Shown piece after piece: positions 18,951-26,987 of a DNA stretch of 64,000 nt (positions are counted from its first letter, which is position 1; every line of letters starts with the position of its first letter). Below the pieces are notes generated by a model. It saw only the letters and a list, made by a program, of their open reading frames with translations. It did no database searches and was not told the origin of the DNA. A program made the translations under genes and the position numbers. Where the stretch lies: positions 88,411-152,410 of the forward strand of contig JAUJOW010000001.1 of the NCBI GenBank assembly GCA_030447445.1. Direction: 5' to 3'. Source of the stretch: Acidimicrobiales bacterium. GTDB lineage: Bacteria; Actinomycetota; Acidimicrobiia; Acidimicrobiales; Iamiaceae.

Positions 18951-19793
18951 TCAGGCGGTCAGGCGGGCGTGGGCGTCGTCGTCGTAGCCGGCGAAGAAGG
19001 CGGACAGGGTGTCGACGGCGTGGGCGAAGGAGCCGGCCGCGAACAGGACCGGTTGGTACTGGGTGATGTCGTAGGCCGTGGTGCCCATCGCCGTGATGTC
19101 GAGCGGGCGGATCTCGGCGTCGCCGAAGAGCTGGATCTCGGCGTAGGAGGACAGGAGCCCGGCGCCGTAGGCGCGCAGCCCGCCGTCCTCCCACAGCACG
19201 CCGAACTCGAGGCTGAACCAGAACACCCGGCTGAAGAACTCCAGGGCGGCGGCGCTCTCGGCCCGGCGAGCGGCCTCACCGGCGAACTGGTAGAGGTCGG
19301 CCAGGTCGGGGTGGGCCAGCGTGTTGGCGTGGCCGATGACCTCGTGCACGACGTCGGGCTCTGGCGTGTAGAAGGGCACGGAGTGGTGGCGGATGTACTG
19401 GGTGGACAGGAAGCAGCGGTCGGCCAGCGACCCGTAGAACACCCGGGTGGGGACGAGGCCGCCGACGGGCTCGATGCGGAACCCGGTCAGCGCGGTGAGC
19501 CGGCGGGAAACCGCCTCCAGCTGCGGCACCCGGTCGGGCGGGAGCGCGAGGCGGGCGGCGCCCTCCCGGTAGGCGGCACAGGCCAGCTGCTCGTGCCGGC
19601 GGCCGAGCTCCCCGGAGACGACCCGCCAGACCTCGTGCTCCTCGGGCGTGTAGCCGACCTCGGGGATGGGCTGGCCGGAGCGGAAGCGCTCGGCCACCCG
19701 GGCGATGACGGCCCGGCGGGCCCGGTAGGCGTGGTCGGCCACGCCGGGATGGTCGGCGGGCAGGGGGTAGGCGGCGGTGGTGGTGGTGTCCAC
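18951..19793 (-). CDS. phhA: Phenylalanine 4-monooxygenase
   Basis: This 280-residue monomeric bacterial phenylalanine hydroxylase converts phenylalanine to tyrosine with tetrahydropterin and O2. The iron ligands are visible: His150 and His155 in VVHEVIGH and Glu196 in FWFSLEFG. Other landmarks are QYIRHHSVPFYTPEPD and YGAGLLSSYAE. GTG 19793 is chosen because AGGAG (complement of 19801-19805) lies seven bases upstream and the family starts here. It faces an Lrp/AsnC gene, and its product feeds the hpd-hmgA operon 28 kb away. No pterin carbinolamine dehydratase is adjacent. Confidence 0.95.
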   Translation of the reverse strand: MDTTTTAAYPLPADHPGVADHAYRARRAVIARVAERFRSGQPIPEVGYTPEEHEVWRVVSGELGRRHEQLACAAYREGAARLALPPDRVPQLEAVSRRLTALTGFRIEPVGGLVPTRVFYGSLADRCFLSTQYIRHHSVPFYTPEPDVVHEVIGHANTLAHPDLADLYQFAGEAARRAESAAALEFFSRVFWFSLEFGVLWEDGGLRAYGAGLLSSYAEIQLFGDAEIRPLDITAMGTTAYDITQYQPVLFAAGSFAHAVDTLSAFFAGYDDDAHARLTA

Positions 19794-19823
19794 GGGGACC
19801 CTCCTGTCGAGGTCGCCCCCCAG

Positions 19824-19865
19824 TCTCGACCCTCCCGCGCGTTGGGTGCACCGCGACGGTCGAGA
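19824..19865. promoter_or_regulatory. Inverted repeat in phhA / Lrp-type regulator divergent region
   Basis: TCTCGACC (19824-19831) and GGTCGAGA (19858-19865) form a perfect 8-bp inverted repeat, with centres 34 bases apart, inside the 142-base divergent spacer. Lrp/AsnC proteins bind multiple dyads spaced by helical turns. This is a reasonable candidate operator for the neighbouring regulator, by inference only. Confidence 0.45.
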
Positions 19866-19935
19866 TCCGGACGATGAGGGCGCGGCGCGGCCGTGCAGGA
19901 GCTGTTCGTCTCGCCGGTGGGGCAGGATGGTGGCC

Positions 19936-20436
19936 ATGGCCGGACAGGTTGCCGAGCGCCGGAGACCGCTCGACGAGGTCGACCGCCGCATCGTCGACCT
20001 GCTGGTGGCCGACGGGCGGTTGTCGGTGAACGAGCTGGCCCGGCGGGCCAACGTGTCGCGGGCCACGGCCTACGCCCGCTTCGACCGCCTCCAGGCCGAC
20101 GGCGTGATCACCGGCTTCCGGGCCGTGGTCGACCCCGTGGCGCTCGGCCGTTCGATCGCCGCCCTGGTGTTCGTGGACGTGGAGCAGAACAGCTGGCAGG
20201 AGGCCCAGGACCGCCTCCTGGGCCTGCCGGGCATCGAGTACCTGGCCCTCACGAGCGGTGGCCACGACATCGTGCTGCTGGTACGGGCTCCCGACATCGA
20301 GACCCTCCGCGACGTGGTACTGGTCAAGCTCCACGGCATGCGAGAGGTCCGCTCCACCCAGACCATGTTCATCCTCGACGAGCACCGTGACCTGCCGGCG
20401 CCGACCGACCCCACCAACCCCGGGACGGCGACGTGA
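19936..20436 (+). CDS. Lrp/AsnC-family transcriptional regulator
   Basis: This 166-residue protein has an N-terminal helix-turn-helix (about 10-60: LDEVDRRIVDLLVADGRLSVNELA, VSRATAYARFDRL) and a C-terminal RAM/AsnC ligand-binding ferredoxin-like domain with GGHDIVLLVRA. Its position back-to-back with phhA suggests it senses an aromatic amino acid and controls phenylalanine hydroxylation, as PhhR-like functions do elsewhere, though that protein is of another family. ATG 19927 or 19936 could be the start. The stop overlaps the diacylglycerol kinase gene as GTGA. Confidence 0.9.
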   Translation: MAGQVAERRRPLDEVDRRIVDLLVADGRLSVNELARRANVSRATAYARFDRLQADGVITGFRAVVDPVALGRSIAALVFVDVEQNSWQEAQDRLLGLPGIEYLALTSGGHDIVLLVRAPDIETLRDVVLVKLHGMREVRSTQTMFILDEHRDLPAPTDPTNPGTAT

Positions 20437-21380
20437 CCGAACCGCCCCCGGCCCCGGAGGCCACCGGGGACACGTACGTGGTGGTGGCCAACGCCAGCGC
20501 CGGCAGTGCCGACGACCAGGCGCTCGACGCCGCCGTGGCCGTCCTGGAGAGGGCAGGGTCGGTGAGGGTGGCCCGCACCGGCGACGGCGACGAGCTGGCC
20601 GACGTCGTCTCCCACCTGGCCGGGGCCACGCTCGTGGTGGCCGGTGGCGACGGCAGCCTCCACGCCGTCGTCGACCACCTCTGGCGGACCGGGCGTGCCG
20701 GCGACGTGACCGTCGCCCTCGTCCCCCTTGGCACGGGCAACGACATGGCCCGGGGCCTCGACCTCCCGCTCGACCCGGCGACGGCGGCCACGGCCATCAC
20801 CCGGGGTACCCCCCGCCGGCTCGACCTGCTCGAGGACGACACCGGCGCCGCCGTGGTCAACGCCGTGCACGTCGGGCTCGGCGCCGAGGCGGCGGCCACG
20901 GCCAGCGGCCTCAAGGAGAGGCTCGGTCCCCTCGCCTACCCGGTGGGGGCGTTGGTGGCCGGCGTACGGGAGCGGGGGTGGGCGCTGGAGGTGACCGTGG
21001 ACGGCGCGGTCGTGAGCCCGCCGAGCGGTGGTGACGCCGGCGAGGGGACAAGCGGGGCGCTGCTCATGGCGGGCGTGGGCAACGGTCCCTCCATCGGCGG
21101 CGGCACCAGGCTGTTCCCCACCGCGGTTCCCGACGACGGGCTGCTCGACGTGGTCGTGGTCGGAGCCACCGGGCCCGCCGCCCGGATCGCCTTCGCCGCC
21201 GCACTGCGCAAGGGGACCCACCTGGGCCGGGAAGATGTGGCCCACGTCCGGGGCCGGGAGGTGCGCGTCACCGGTGACGCCGTGGTCCACAACGCCGACG
21301 GCGAGCTCAGCGAGGAGGTGACCGAGCGGTCCTACCGCCTCGTGCCCGACGCGTGGTGGCTGGTGGTGGCGGCCGGCTGA
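20433..21380 (+). CDS. Diacylglycerol kinase-family lipid kinase
   Basis: This is a 315-residue DAGK_cat-domain protein. The nucleotide loop is GGDGS (71-75) and the second catalytic motif is PLGTGND (98-104). A C-terminal beta-sandwich carries GNGPSIGGGTRLFP and PDDGLLDVVVV. Family members (DgkB, YegS) phosphorylate diacylglycerol or related lipids at the membrane face. The GTG start overlaps the Lrp gene stop by four bases. Its last 49 bases overlap the convergent PhoD-like gene. Confidence 0.9.
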   Translation: MTEPPPAPEATGDTYVVVANASAGSADDQALDAAVAVLERAGSVRVARTGDGDELADVVSHLAGATLVVAGGDGSLHAVVDHLWRTGRAGDVTVALVPLGTGNDMARGLDLPLDPATAATAITRGTPRRLDLLEDDTGAAVVNAVHVGLGAEAAATASGLKERLGPLAYPVGALVAGVRERGWALEVTVDGAVVSPPSGGDAGEGTSGALLMAGVGNGPSIGGGTRLFPTAVPDDGLLDVVVVGATGPAARIAFAAALRKGTHLGREDVAHVRGREVRVTGDAVVHNADGELSEEVTERSYRLVPDAWWLVVAAG

Positions 21381-23425
21381 TCGTCCGGCGACGGGGGGAA
21401 GCGCACCGTGTGGGCGACGATGACCCCGTTGCGAATGCCGAGCAGCCGGTGCTCGACCCGCCCGTCAGCGATGGTGACGAGGCCGACGTTGCTCTCGCCG
21501 ACCACCACCGAGCCGCTCTCCTCGGGCCGCAGGTAGGTGCGGGTCTCCTCGTAGCGGGGAGGCTCGTCGACCTGGAGCCGCTCGGCCATCTTCGGGTCGA
21601 GGAACACCGGGGAGCTGTCGTCCCACTCGTCGGTGTTGACGGCCCGCTGCTGCAACCGGCCCACCAGCCCCCTGAGCTCGGGGGTGAGCGGCCCGTCCCA
21701 CCCCACCCGGCAATGGTGGTGGCCGACGGCGCGGCCAAGCAGATCGAGCGCGGTCCGGGCCAGGGTCCCGCTGTGCTTGAACGAGCTGCTGACGAGCTGG
21801 TCGATGGCCAGCCGGCGGTCGTCGATCCTGAAGCTGGCGTCGACGTTGATCCCGTAGTGGACGTCGCCGGACAGCACGATGCACCGGTCGAGCCCGAGGT
21901 CGTCGATCGCCAGCGACATGAACTCGACCAGCCCGCTCAGGTCGGAGTGCCAGGCCTCGAAGTCGATGGCGTAGGGGCCGACCTTGCCGACCAGGTACTT
22001 CTGGCGGCGCTCCTGGAGCTCGAGCCCGAACATCGGCACGGCCGAGACGAAGATCACCGGCCCCGGCGGTGCCACCCCCGCCTGGCCGGCGAGCTGGACC
22101 ACCCGCTCCAGCTCGCCGGCTCCGAGGAGCCGCGCTGCGCCGTGGTCGCTGTCGAAGGTGCGCTGGGTCCGGGTGTCCAACACGATGGTGGGTGGGTCGG
22201 TGGGCACCGTGTAGCTCCACCGGTCGAAGCCCCACATGGCGTCGTCGTAGGCCTCCCCGGCGGTGCCCTCCGGACCGCCTGGCCCCGTGCTCACGACATC
22301 GATGAAGGCGTCGTCGAAGTGCTCAGGGGAGTTGCCCCAGCCCTGGAACGCCCAGAACGCCCCGAGCGCGTTGGCCACCACCCGCCGGCCGGCGGGCGAA
22401 CCGCACACCTGGTCGCGCCACTCCCGGGTGAGGTTCCAGTCGTCGGTCACGTCGTGGTCGTCGAAGGCCATGTAGGTGGGCACGTTGGCCAGCACCCGCC
22501 GGACCGCCGGCAGGGCACGCCGGGCGACCTCGAGACCGGCCAGCTCGGTCTCGTACTGCATGCGCAGCTTGCGCCGCTCCCAGGGGCGGGCGGGGCCGTC
22601 GTCGGGCACCGCCTCCTCGGCCGTCGGGAACCGCTCGGGCCAGTTGGCCTCGTCCCAGGCCACGAGGTAGGTGGCGGCGAACTCGCCCTGGCTGAACAGG
22701 TGGTTGCCGGCCTTGGTCGAGGTGAGGTGGGCCCGTTCCCGGGCGAGCTGCTGGCGGCCGTAGACCGGGATCTCCGAGAGGGCAGGGAGACCGGGCACCG
22801 ACCGCTCGTCATCCGGCCCGAGCAGCTCGCGGCCCAATGCGGTGAGGTGGCCGATGAGCGGCCCGCCCACCTCGTCGCCGTAGATCTGGTCGCCGGTCAG
22901 GAACAGCGCCGACGGCCTCGCCCCCGCGTCGAGGACGCACCCGGCCACGGCCTCGTCGGCGGCCACGAAGGCGTCGTCGCCCTTGCCGTGCAGCAGCCGG
23001 CACGATCCATGGAGGATGTGCAGCTCGGGTGACCGGCTGCGCAGGACGAAGGTGGGCAACGGCAGGTCGCCGTAGGCGATGGACGCCTCGCCGCCGACCC
23101 GGCCGAGGTCGACCAACAGCCGACACCCTGCGCCCTCGGTCTCGATCTCGACGTCGTAGGCCAAGATCTCGTCGGTGGGGAAGGCGCCGTCGTGGGGGCG
23201 GGCCAGGGCGAGGTGGACGAACAGGCCGGGGCCCATGCGCACCTGGCGGCCGTCGCCCCCACCGACGGGGACCGGTCGGTGGTCGGCTCCGACCAGGCGG
23301 CTCACCTCCACACCGACCCGGGCCGGCACCCTCGTGGCCACCCACACCACCACCGCCGACGGCTCGGCCCGGCGCAGTATCGGCCCGGCGCACAAGGTGG
23401 GGGGCGGCCCGGCCGCAGCGGTCAC
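21332..23425 (-). CDS. PhoD-like metallophosphatase
   Basis: This 697-residue protein contains a PhoD-like calcineurin-type phosphatase fold: HGSCR near residue 140, SALFLTGDQIYGDE, the metal motif AFDDHDVTDDWN and the late LSGDVHYG histidine motif. PhoD family enzymes are phosphomonoesterases/diesterases. No Tat or Sec signal is visible at the N-terminus, so unlike PhoD it is probably cytoplasmic. The start ATG (MTAAAGPPP) leads straight into the N-terminal fibronectin-like region. Its 3' end overlaps the diacylglycerol kinase gene by 49 bases. Confidence 0.88.
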   Translation of the reverse strand: MTAAAGPPPTLCAGPILRRAEPSAVVVWVATRVPARVGVEVSRLVGADHRPVPVGGGDGRQVRMGPGLFVHLALARPHDGAFPTDEILAYDVEIETEGAGCRLLVDLGRVGGEASIAYGDLPLPTFVLRSRSPELHILHGSCRLLHGKGDDAFVAADEAVAGCVLDAGARPSALFLTGDQIYGDEVGGPLIGHLTALGRELLGPDDERSVPGLPALSEIPVYGRQQLARERAHLTSTKAGNHLFSQGEFAATYLVAWDEANWPERFPTAEEAVPDDGPARPWERRKLRMQYETELAGLEVARRALPAVRRVLANVPTYMAFDDHDVTDDWNLTREWRDQVCGSPAGRRVVANALGAFWAFQGWGNSPEHFDDAFIDVVSTGPGGPEGTAGEAYDDAMWGFDRWSYTVPTDPPTIVLDTRTQRTFDSDHGAARLLGAGELERVVQLAGQAGVAPPGPVIFVSAVPMFGLELQERRQKYLVGKVGPYAIDFEAWHSDLSGLVEFMSLAIDDLGLDRCIVLSGDVHYGINVDASFRIDDRRLAIDQLVSSSFKHSGTLARTALDLLGRAVGHHHCRVGWDGPLTPELRGLVGRLQQRAVNTDEWDDSSPVFLDPKMAERLQVDEPPRYEETRTYLRPEESGSVVVGESNVGLVTIADGRVEHRLLGIRNGVIVAHTVRFPPSPDDQPAATTSHHASGTRR

Positions 23426-23559
23426 GATGGCCCAACGTTAGGACCCCTCGTCGGCAAGGGATCGCCCCACGAGTTCCGCCTCGTCACTCGGGCTCACCGG
23501 TCGGTCGTTGACCGGTCCGGGCCGGTCGATTAGGGATGGGGTCTCGCCGCGCTCGGAGA

Positions 23560-23706
23560 GGCATCTGCCACAACCCGATGGTCTTCGACATGGGGGAGGG
23601 CCGGACCCACGTCATGTACTGCGGCATCTGGTACCGCGACACCTCCCTGCGCACGGCCGGCGGCTGGCGGATCCAGGAGCGCTACGAGGAGCGCAGCGGG
23701 TCGAGG
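23560..23706 (+). pseudogene. 3' fragment of a SnoaL/NTF2-like gene
   Basis: In one frame this stretch encodes HNPMVFDMGEGRTHVMYCG followed by WYRDTSLRTAGGWRIQERYEE, the typical C-terminal half of SnoaL-like (NTF2-fold) small enzymes. The N-terminal half is missing: upstream sequence toward the PhoD-like gene shows no match in any frame. After ERYEE the frame turns into Pro/His-rich nonsense, and the next gene's fragment begins in a different frame. Taken together this looks like a deletion scar rather than a working gene. Confidence 0.65.
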
Positions 23707-23722
23707 CCGCCGCCACCACACC

Positions 23723-24220
23723 GTGCGGATGTCCGACGCGCTGACCGACGACCGCATGACCCAGTCCGCCGGCCCCTACCGCGTCGAGGTCGTCGAGCCC
23801 CTTCACGAGCCGCGGGTCACCTGCGAGGCCGACGACCACGGCGTCGGGTTCGACCTGACGTGGACCGGGTCGTTCCCGGCCGTCGAGGAGCCACCCAACC
23901 GGTTCCGCCAGCACGACCGCATCATCCTCGACGCCTGCCGCTTCGCGCAGGTGGGCACGTGGTCGGGAACGCTGCGGGTCGACGGCGAGGAGCTGGCCGT
24001 TCGCCCCGACCGGTGGGTGGGGACCCGTGACCGCTCCTGGGGCATCCGACCGGTCGGAGAACCGGAACCTCCCGGCCGTGGCGCCGCCGAACCGGACGAG
24101 GGTTTCGGCTTCTGGTGGACGTACGTGCCGTTGCGCTTCGACTGGGGAGTGTTCGAGCACGCCGTGATCGGGCGCCACACGCCCTCCGGCTTCACCGACG
24201 TCGCCTCGATGGCCCCATGA
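23723..24220 (+). pseudogene. Internal fragment of a DUF7064/7065-type protein, possibly still translated
   Basis: The 165-codon frame contains VGFDLTWTGSFPAVEEPP, FAQVGTWSGTLRVDG and RPDRWVGTRDRSWGIRPVG. I recognise these as the middle of a roughly 330-residue actinobacterial family of unknown function (DUF7064/7065-like). Both ends of the family appear to be missing: it begins abruptly after the SnoaL fragment, and its last 20 or so residues look unrelated. Its stop overlaps the alcohol dehydrogenase ATG (ATGA), so translation through it may still matter for coupling. The family assignment is from memory of motifs only. Confidence 0.5.
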
Positions 24221-25281
24221 CGGAGACGATGTGGGCCTATCGGATCGAGGAGTGGAACCAACCCCCGCGCCCGGTCGAGGTGCCCGTCCCCCGCCCGGGC
24301 CCTGGGCAGGTGCTCGTCAAGGTGGCCGGCAACGGCCTCTGCCACTCCGACCTGGCCATGTCCCACGTCCCCGCCGAGGTCGGTCGCGGCCTCGGCTGGC
24401 GGGTGCCGTTCACTCTCGGCCACGAGGTCGCCGGCTGGGTCGAGGGTGTCGGCGACGGGGTGGCCGGAGTGGCCAACGGCGCCGCCGTGGCCCTGGTGTC
24501 GCCGAGCTCGTGCGGGGCGTGCCGGTCCTGCCTCCGCGGGCAGGACCACGTCTGCCCCCATGGCCGAGCCGGTCGGGGCTACGGGCGCGACGGCGGGCTG
24601 GCCGACTTCGTACTGGCCGGCACCCGTGACCTCATCCCCCTTGATGGGCTCGATCCGGTCACGGCCGGTCCCCTCACCGACGCCGGCGCCACCTCCTACC
24701 ATGCCGTCAAGCGAGTGCTACCCAAGCTCGTGCCCGGCTCGACCGCGGTGGTCATCGGCGTCGGTGGGCTCGGCGCCTTCGCCGTGCAGTTTTTGGCCGC
24801 CCTCAGCCCCGCACACATCGTGGCCGTCGACACGAACCCGGCTCGCCTGGACCACGCCCGCCGGCTGGGCGCCCACGAGGGGCGCAGCGGCGTCCACGCC
24901 GGCACCGCCGATGTGCTGACCGACCTGGCCGGCGGTCGAGGAGCCGAGGCCGTGCTCGACGTCGTCGGCAGCGACGCCACCATCGCCGCCGGCCTGGCCG
25001 CGGTCCGCCCGGCCGGCGCCTTCGCCCTCGTGGGCGCCGGCGGTGGCGGCTTCGCCGGGCCGTGGTTCGGTGGGCTCCCCCGCGACGCCGACGTGTTCAC
25101 CTTCCAGGGGTCGACGATCGCTGATGCTCACGAAGTGGTTGCCCTCGCCGAGGGCGGCCGCATCCAGACCGACGCCGACGTGTTCACCTTCGACCGGGTG
25201 GCCGAGGCCTACGAGGCTCTGGCCTCCGGCACCCTGCGGGGCCGTGCCGTGGTCACGCCGGACGGCTGCTCAGCGAGATGA
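24217..25281 (+). CDS. Zinc-dependent alcohol dehydrogenase
   Basis: This 354-residue medium-chain dehydrogenase has catalytic zinc ligands Cys42 and His69/Glu70 (GLCHSD, GHEVAG). The structural zinc lobe has Cys99, Cys102, Cys105 and Cys113, and the Rossmann motif is VGGLGAFAVQF. It oxidises an alcohol or reduces an aldehyde/ketone with NAD(P); the substrate is unknown. The remnants upstream (SnoaL-like and DUF7065-like genes) often accompany steroid or lipid catabolic genes, hinting at a former catabolic cluster. The ATG overlaps the preceding frame's stop. Confidence 0.92.
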   Translation: MTETMWAYRIEEWNQPPRPVEVPVPRPGPGQVLVKVAGNGLCHSDLAMSHVPAEVGRGLGWRVPFTLGHEVAGWVEGVGDGVAGVANGAAVALVSPSSCGACRSCLRGQDHVCPHGRAGRGYGRDGGLADFVLAGTRDLIPLDGLDPVTAGPLTDAGATSYHAVKRVLPKLVPGSTAVVIGVGGLGAFAVQFLAALSPAHIVAVDTNPARLDHARRLGAHEGRSGVHAGTADVLTDLAGGRGAEAVLDVVGSDATIAAGLAAVRPAGAFALVGAGGGGFAGPWFGGLPRDADVFTFQGSTIADAHEVVALAEGGRIQTDADVFTFDRVAEAYEALASGTLRGRAVVTPDGCSAR

Positions 25282-25295
25282 AGCGTGCGTTGCCG

Positions 25296-25532
25296 TCAGC
25301 TCATCGAGCTGGCGTCGACGAGGAAGGCGATCTTGCAGTGAACCTTGTAGTTCGTGATCTGCCCGTCACTGCCCACGGTGGCGTTGCTGCCGAGGACCTC
25401 GACACCGGTCATGTTCCGGATGGTCTGAGAGGCGGTGCTGACGGCGTTGCGGACGGCGTCACTGAACGAGCTCGGAGAGCTCCCCACCAGCTCGATCACC
25501 TTGACCACACCTCCGGTCTCCTCTTGGGGCAT
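25296..25532 (-). CDS. Dodecin-like protein
   Basis: This is a 78-residue protein with the dodecin beta-alpha-beta-beta pattern: VVKVIELVGSSPSSF, DAVRNAVSTASQTIRN and a final KVHCKIAFLVD strand. Dodecins form dodecameric shells that store flavin or CoA. The Trp that stacks on the flavin in canonical dodecins (LDWFEV-type segment) is Gly43 here (MTGVEV), and the second aromatic position is Tyr. Ligand binding may therefore differ. It is convergent with the alcohol dehydrogenase and divergent from capA. Confidence 0.85.
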   Translation of the reverse strand: MPQEETGGVVKVIELVGSSPSSFSDAVRNAVSTASQTIRNMTGVEVLGSNATVGSDGQITNYKVHCKIAFLVDASSMS

Positions 25533-25659
25533 TGGGTCGCGCTCCTTCTCGTCGGGCCAGATCTACGCTGTGGCGGCGTCACGGTAGCGCGAGAGCTGGG
25601 CGACCGCGGAAGCTGCGGAGCGACCCATCCGAGACACGACGGGGAGCACGCAGACACCA

Positions 25660-26949
25660 GTGGACGGTCCAGCCGAGGTGACCCATGGGGACCGCCCGCC
25701 CGGGGCTCGGCGCCCCGTCCTCTTCGACCAGGACGCCGTCGACGCTCCCCCGGCGGGCCGACGCTCGATGGGGCCGGTGCGCTCCTCCGGCCGGGGGATG
25801 CTCTGGGTGGGCGCCGCCGTGGCGTGTGTCGCGGTGATCGTCCTCGCCGCCGTGGCCACCGCCCGGTTGGACGGCGACGACGGCGGCGACGGCGGCGGCA
25901 GCGACGCTTCCCCCACCTCGGGAGCTGCGGTCACCGAACCGGCGGGTGGAGGGCCCGGCTCGGTCGGAGCGTCCTCGACCCTGCCCGCCGTCACCCGCAC
26001 GACCGTCCCCCCCGGGACGGCCAGCGGCGAGCCGATCACCCTCGCCTTCGCCGGCGACGTCAACTACGAGAGCCCGTCTCGCGACGCCCTCCTCGCCGAC
26101 CCGGCCTCGCGACTCCGGCCCGTGGAGCCGGTCCTTGCCGGCGCCGACCTCGCCGTGGTCAACCTCGAGACCGCCATCACCGAGCGGGGCACGCCGGTCG
26201 GCAAGGAGTTCACGTTCCGCGCGCCGCCCTCGGTGCTCGACGGCCTGGCCGCCAACGGCGTGGACGTGGCTTCCATGGCCAACAACCACGGGATGGACTT
26301 CGGTACCGAGGGGCTCCTCGACTCCATCGCCGCCAAGCGTTCCGCTCCCATCGCCGTCGTCGGGATCGGCGCCGACGAGGGCGAGGCCTTCGCCCCCCAC
26401 ATCGCCGAGGTCAAGGGCCAGCGGGTCGCCCTCATCGCCGCCACCCAGGTGCTCGACTCGTCGCTGACCGAGGCGTGGACGGCCACCGAGGACAAGCCCG
26501 GGCTGGCCTCGGCCAAGCGGGTCGACCGCCTGGTCGAGGAGGTCGAGCGGGCCCGCATCGCGGCCGACACGGTCGTGGTGTTCCTCCACTGGGGCAGGGA
26601 GCGCGAGACCTGCCCCACCGACGACCAGCAGGAGCTGGCGCTGCGCCTCGTGGCCGCCGGCGCCGACGTGATCGTCGGCAGCCACGCGCACCGGGTCCTG
26701 GGAGGCGGCCGGATGGGGCCGGCAGTGGTGCACTACGGCCTCGGCAACTTCGCCTTCTTCTCGGCCAGCCCCGAGGCGGCGACCACCGGCGTCTTCACCG
26801 TGACCGTCCGGGGCCGCCGCATCGACGAGTACCGGTGGCAACCCGGCGTGATCCGCGACCGAGTCCCCTTCCTGTTGGACGGGGCTGAAGCCGTCGCCGC
26901 CACCGACGCCTGGAACGCGCTGCGGCGGTGCACCGTCCTCACTGAGTGA
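25660..26949 (+). CDS. CapA-family membrane-anchored metallophosphatase-like protein
   Basis: The 429-residue protein has a cytoplasmic N-terminus and one membrane span (about 48-68: LWVGAAVACVAVIVLAAVA). A Gly/Ser/Thr-rich linker leads to an extracellular CapA (PGA_cap) domain. Its motifs are LAFAGDVNYES, VVNLETAI, SMANNHGMDFG, VVFLHWGRE, GSHAHRVLGGG and HYGLGNFAFF. CapA relatives act in poly-gamma-glutamate capsule export, but lone CapA proteins without CapB/C, as here, have unknown roles. GTG 25660 is the outermost start. The stop overlaps an upstream alternative GTG of the next gene. Confidence 0.88.
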   Translation: MDGPAEVTHGDRPPGARRPVLFDQDAVDAPPAGRRSMGPVRSSGRGMLWVGAAVACVAVIVLAAVATARLDGDDGGDGGGSDASPTSGAAVTEPAGGGPGSVGASSTLPAVTRTTVPPGTASGEPITLAFAGDVNYESPSRDALLADPASRLRPVEPVLAGADLAVVNLETAITERGTPVGKEFTFRAPPSVLDGLAANGVDVASMANNHGMDFGTEGLLDSIAAKRSAPIAVVGIGADEGEAFAPHIAEVKGQRVALIAATQVLDSSLTEAWTATEDKPGLASAKRVDRLVEEVERARIAADTVVVFLHWGRERETCPTDDQQELALRLVAAGADVIVGSHAHRVLGGGRMGPAVVHYGLGNFAFFSASPEAATTGVFTVTVRGRRIDEYRWQPGVIRDRVPFLLDGAEAVAATDAWNALRRCTVLTE

Positions 26950-26987
26950 CGTCTCGTCGGGTCGGTGCCACCTGCGAAGCTTGGGTG

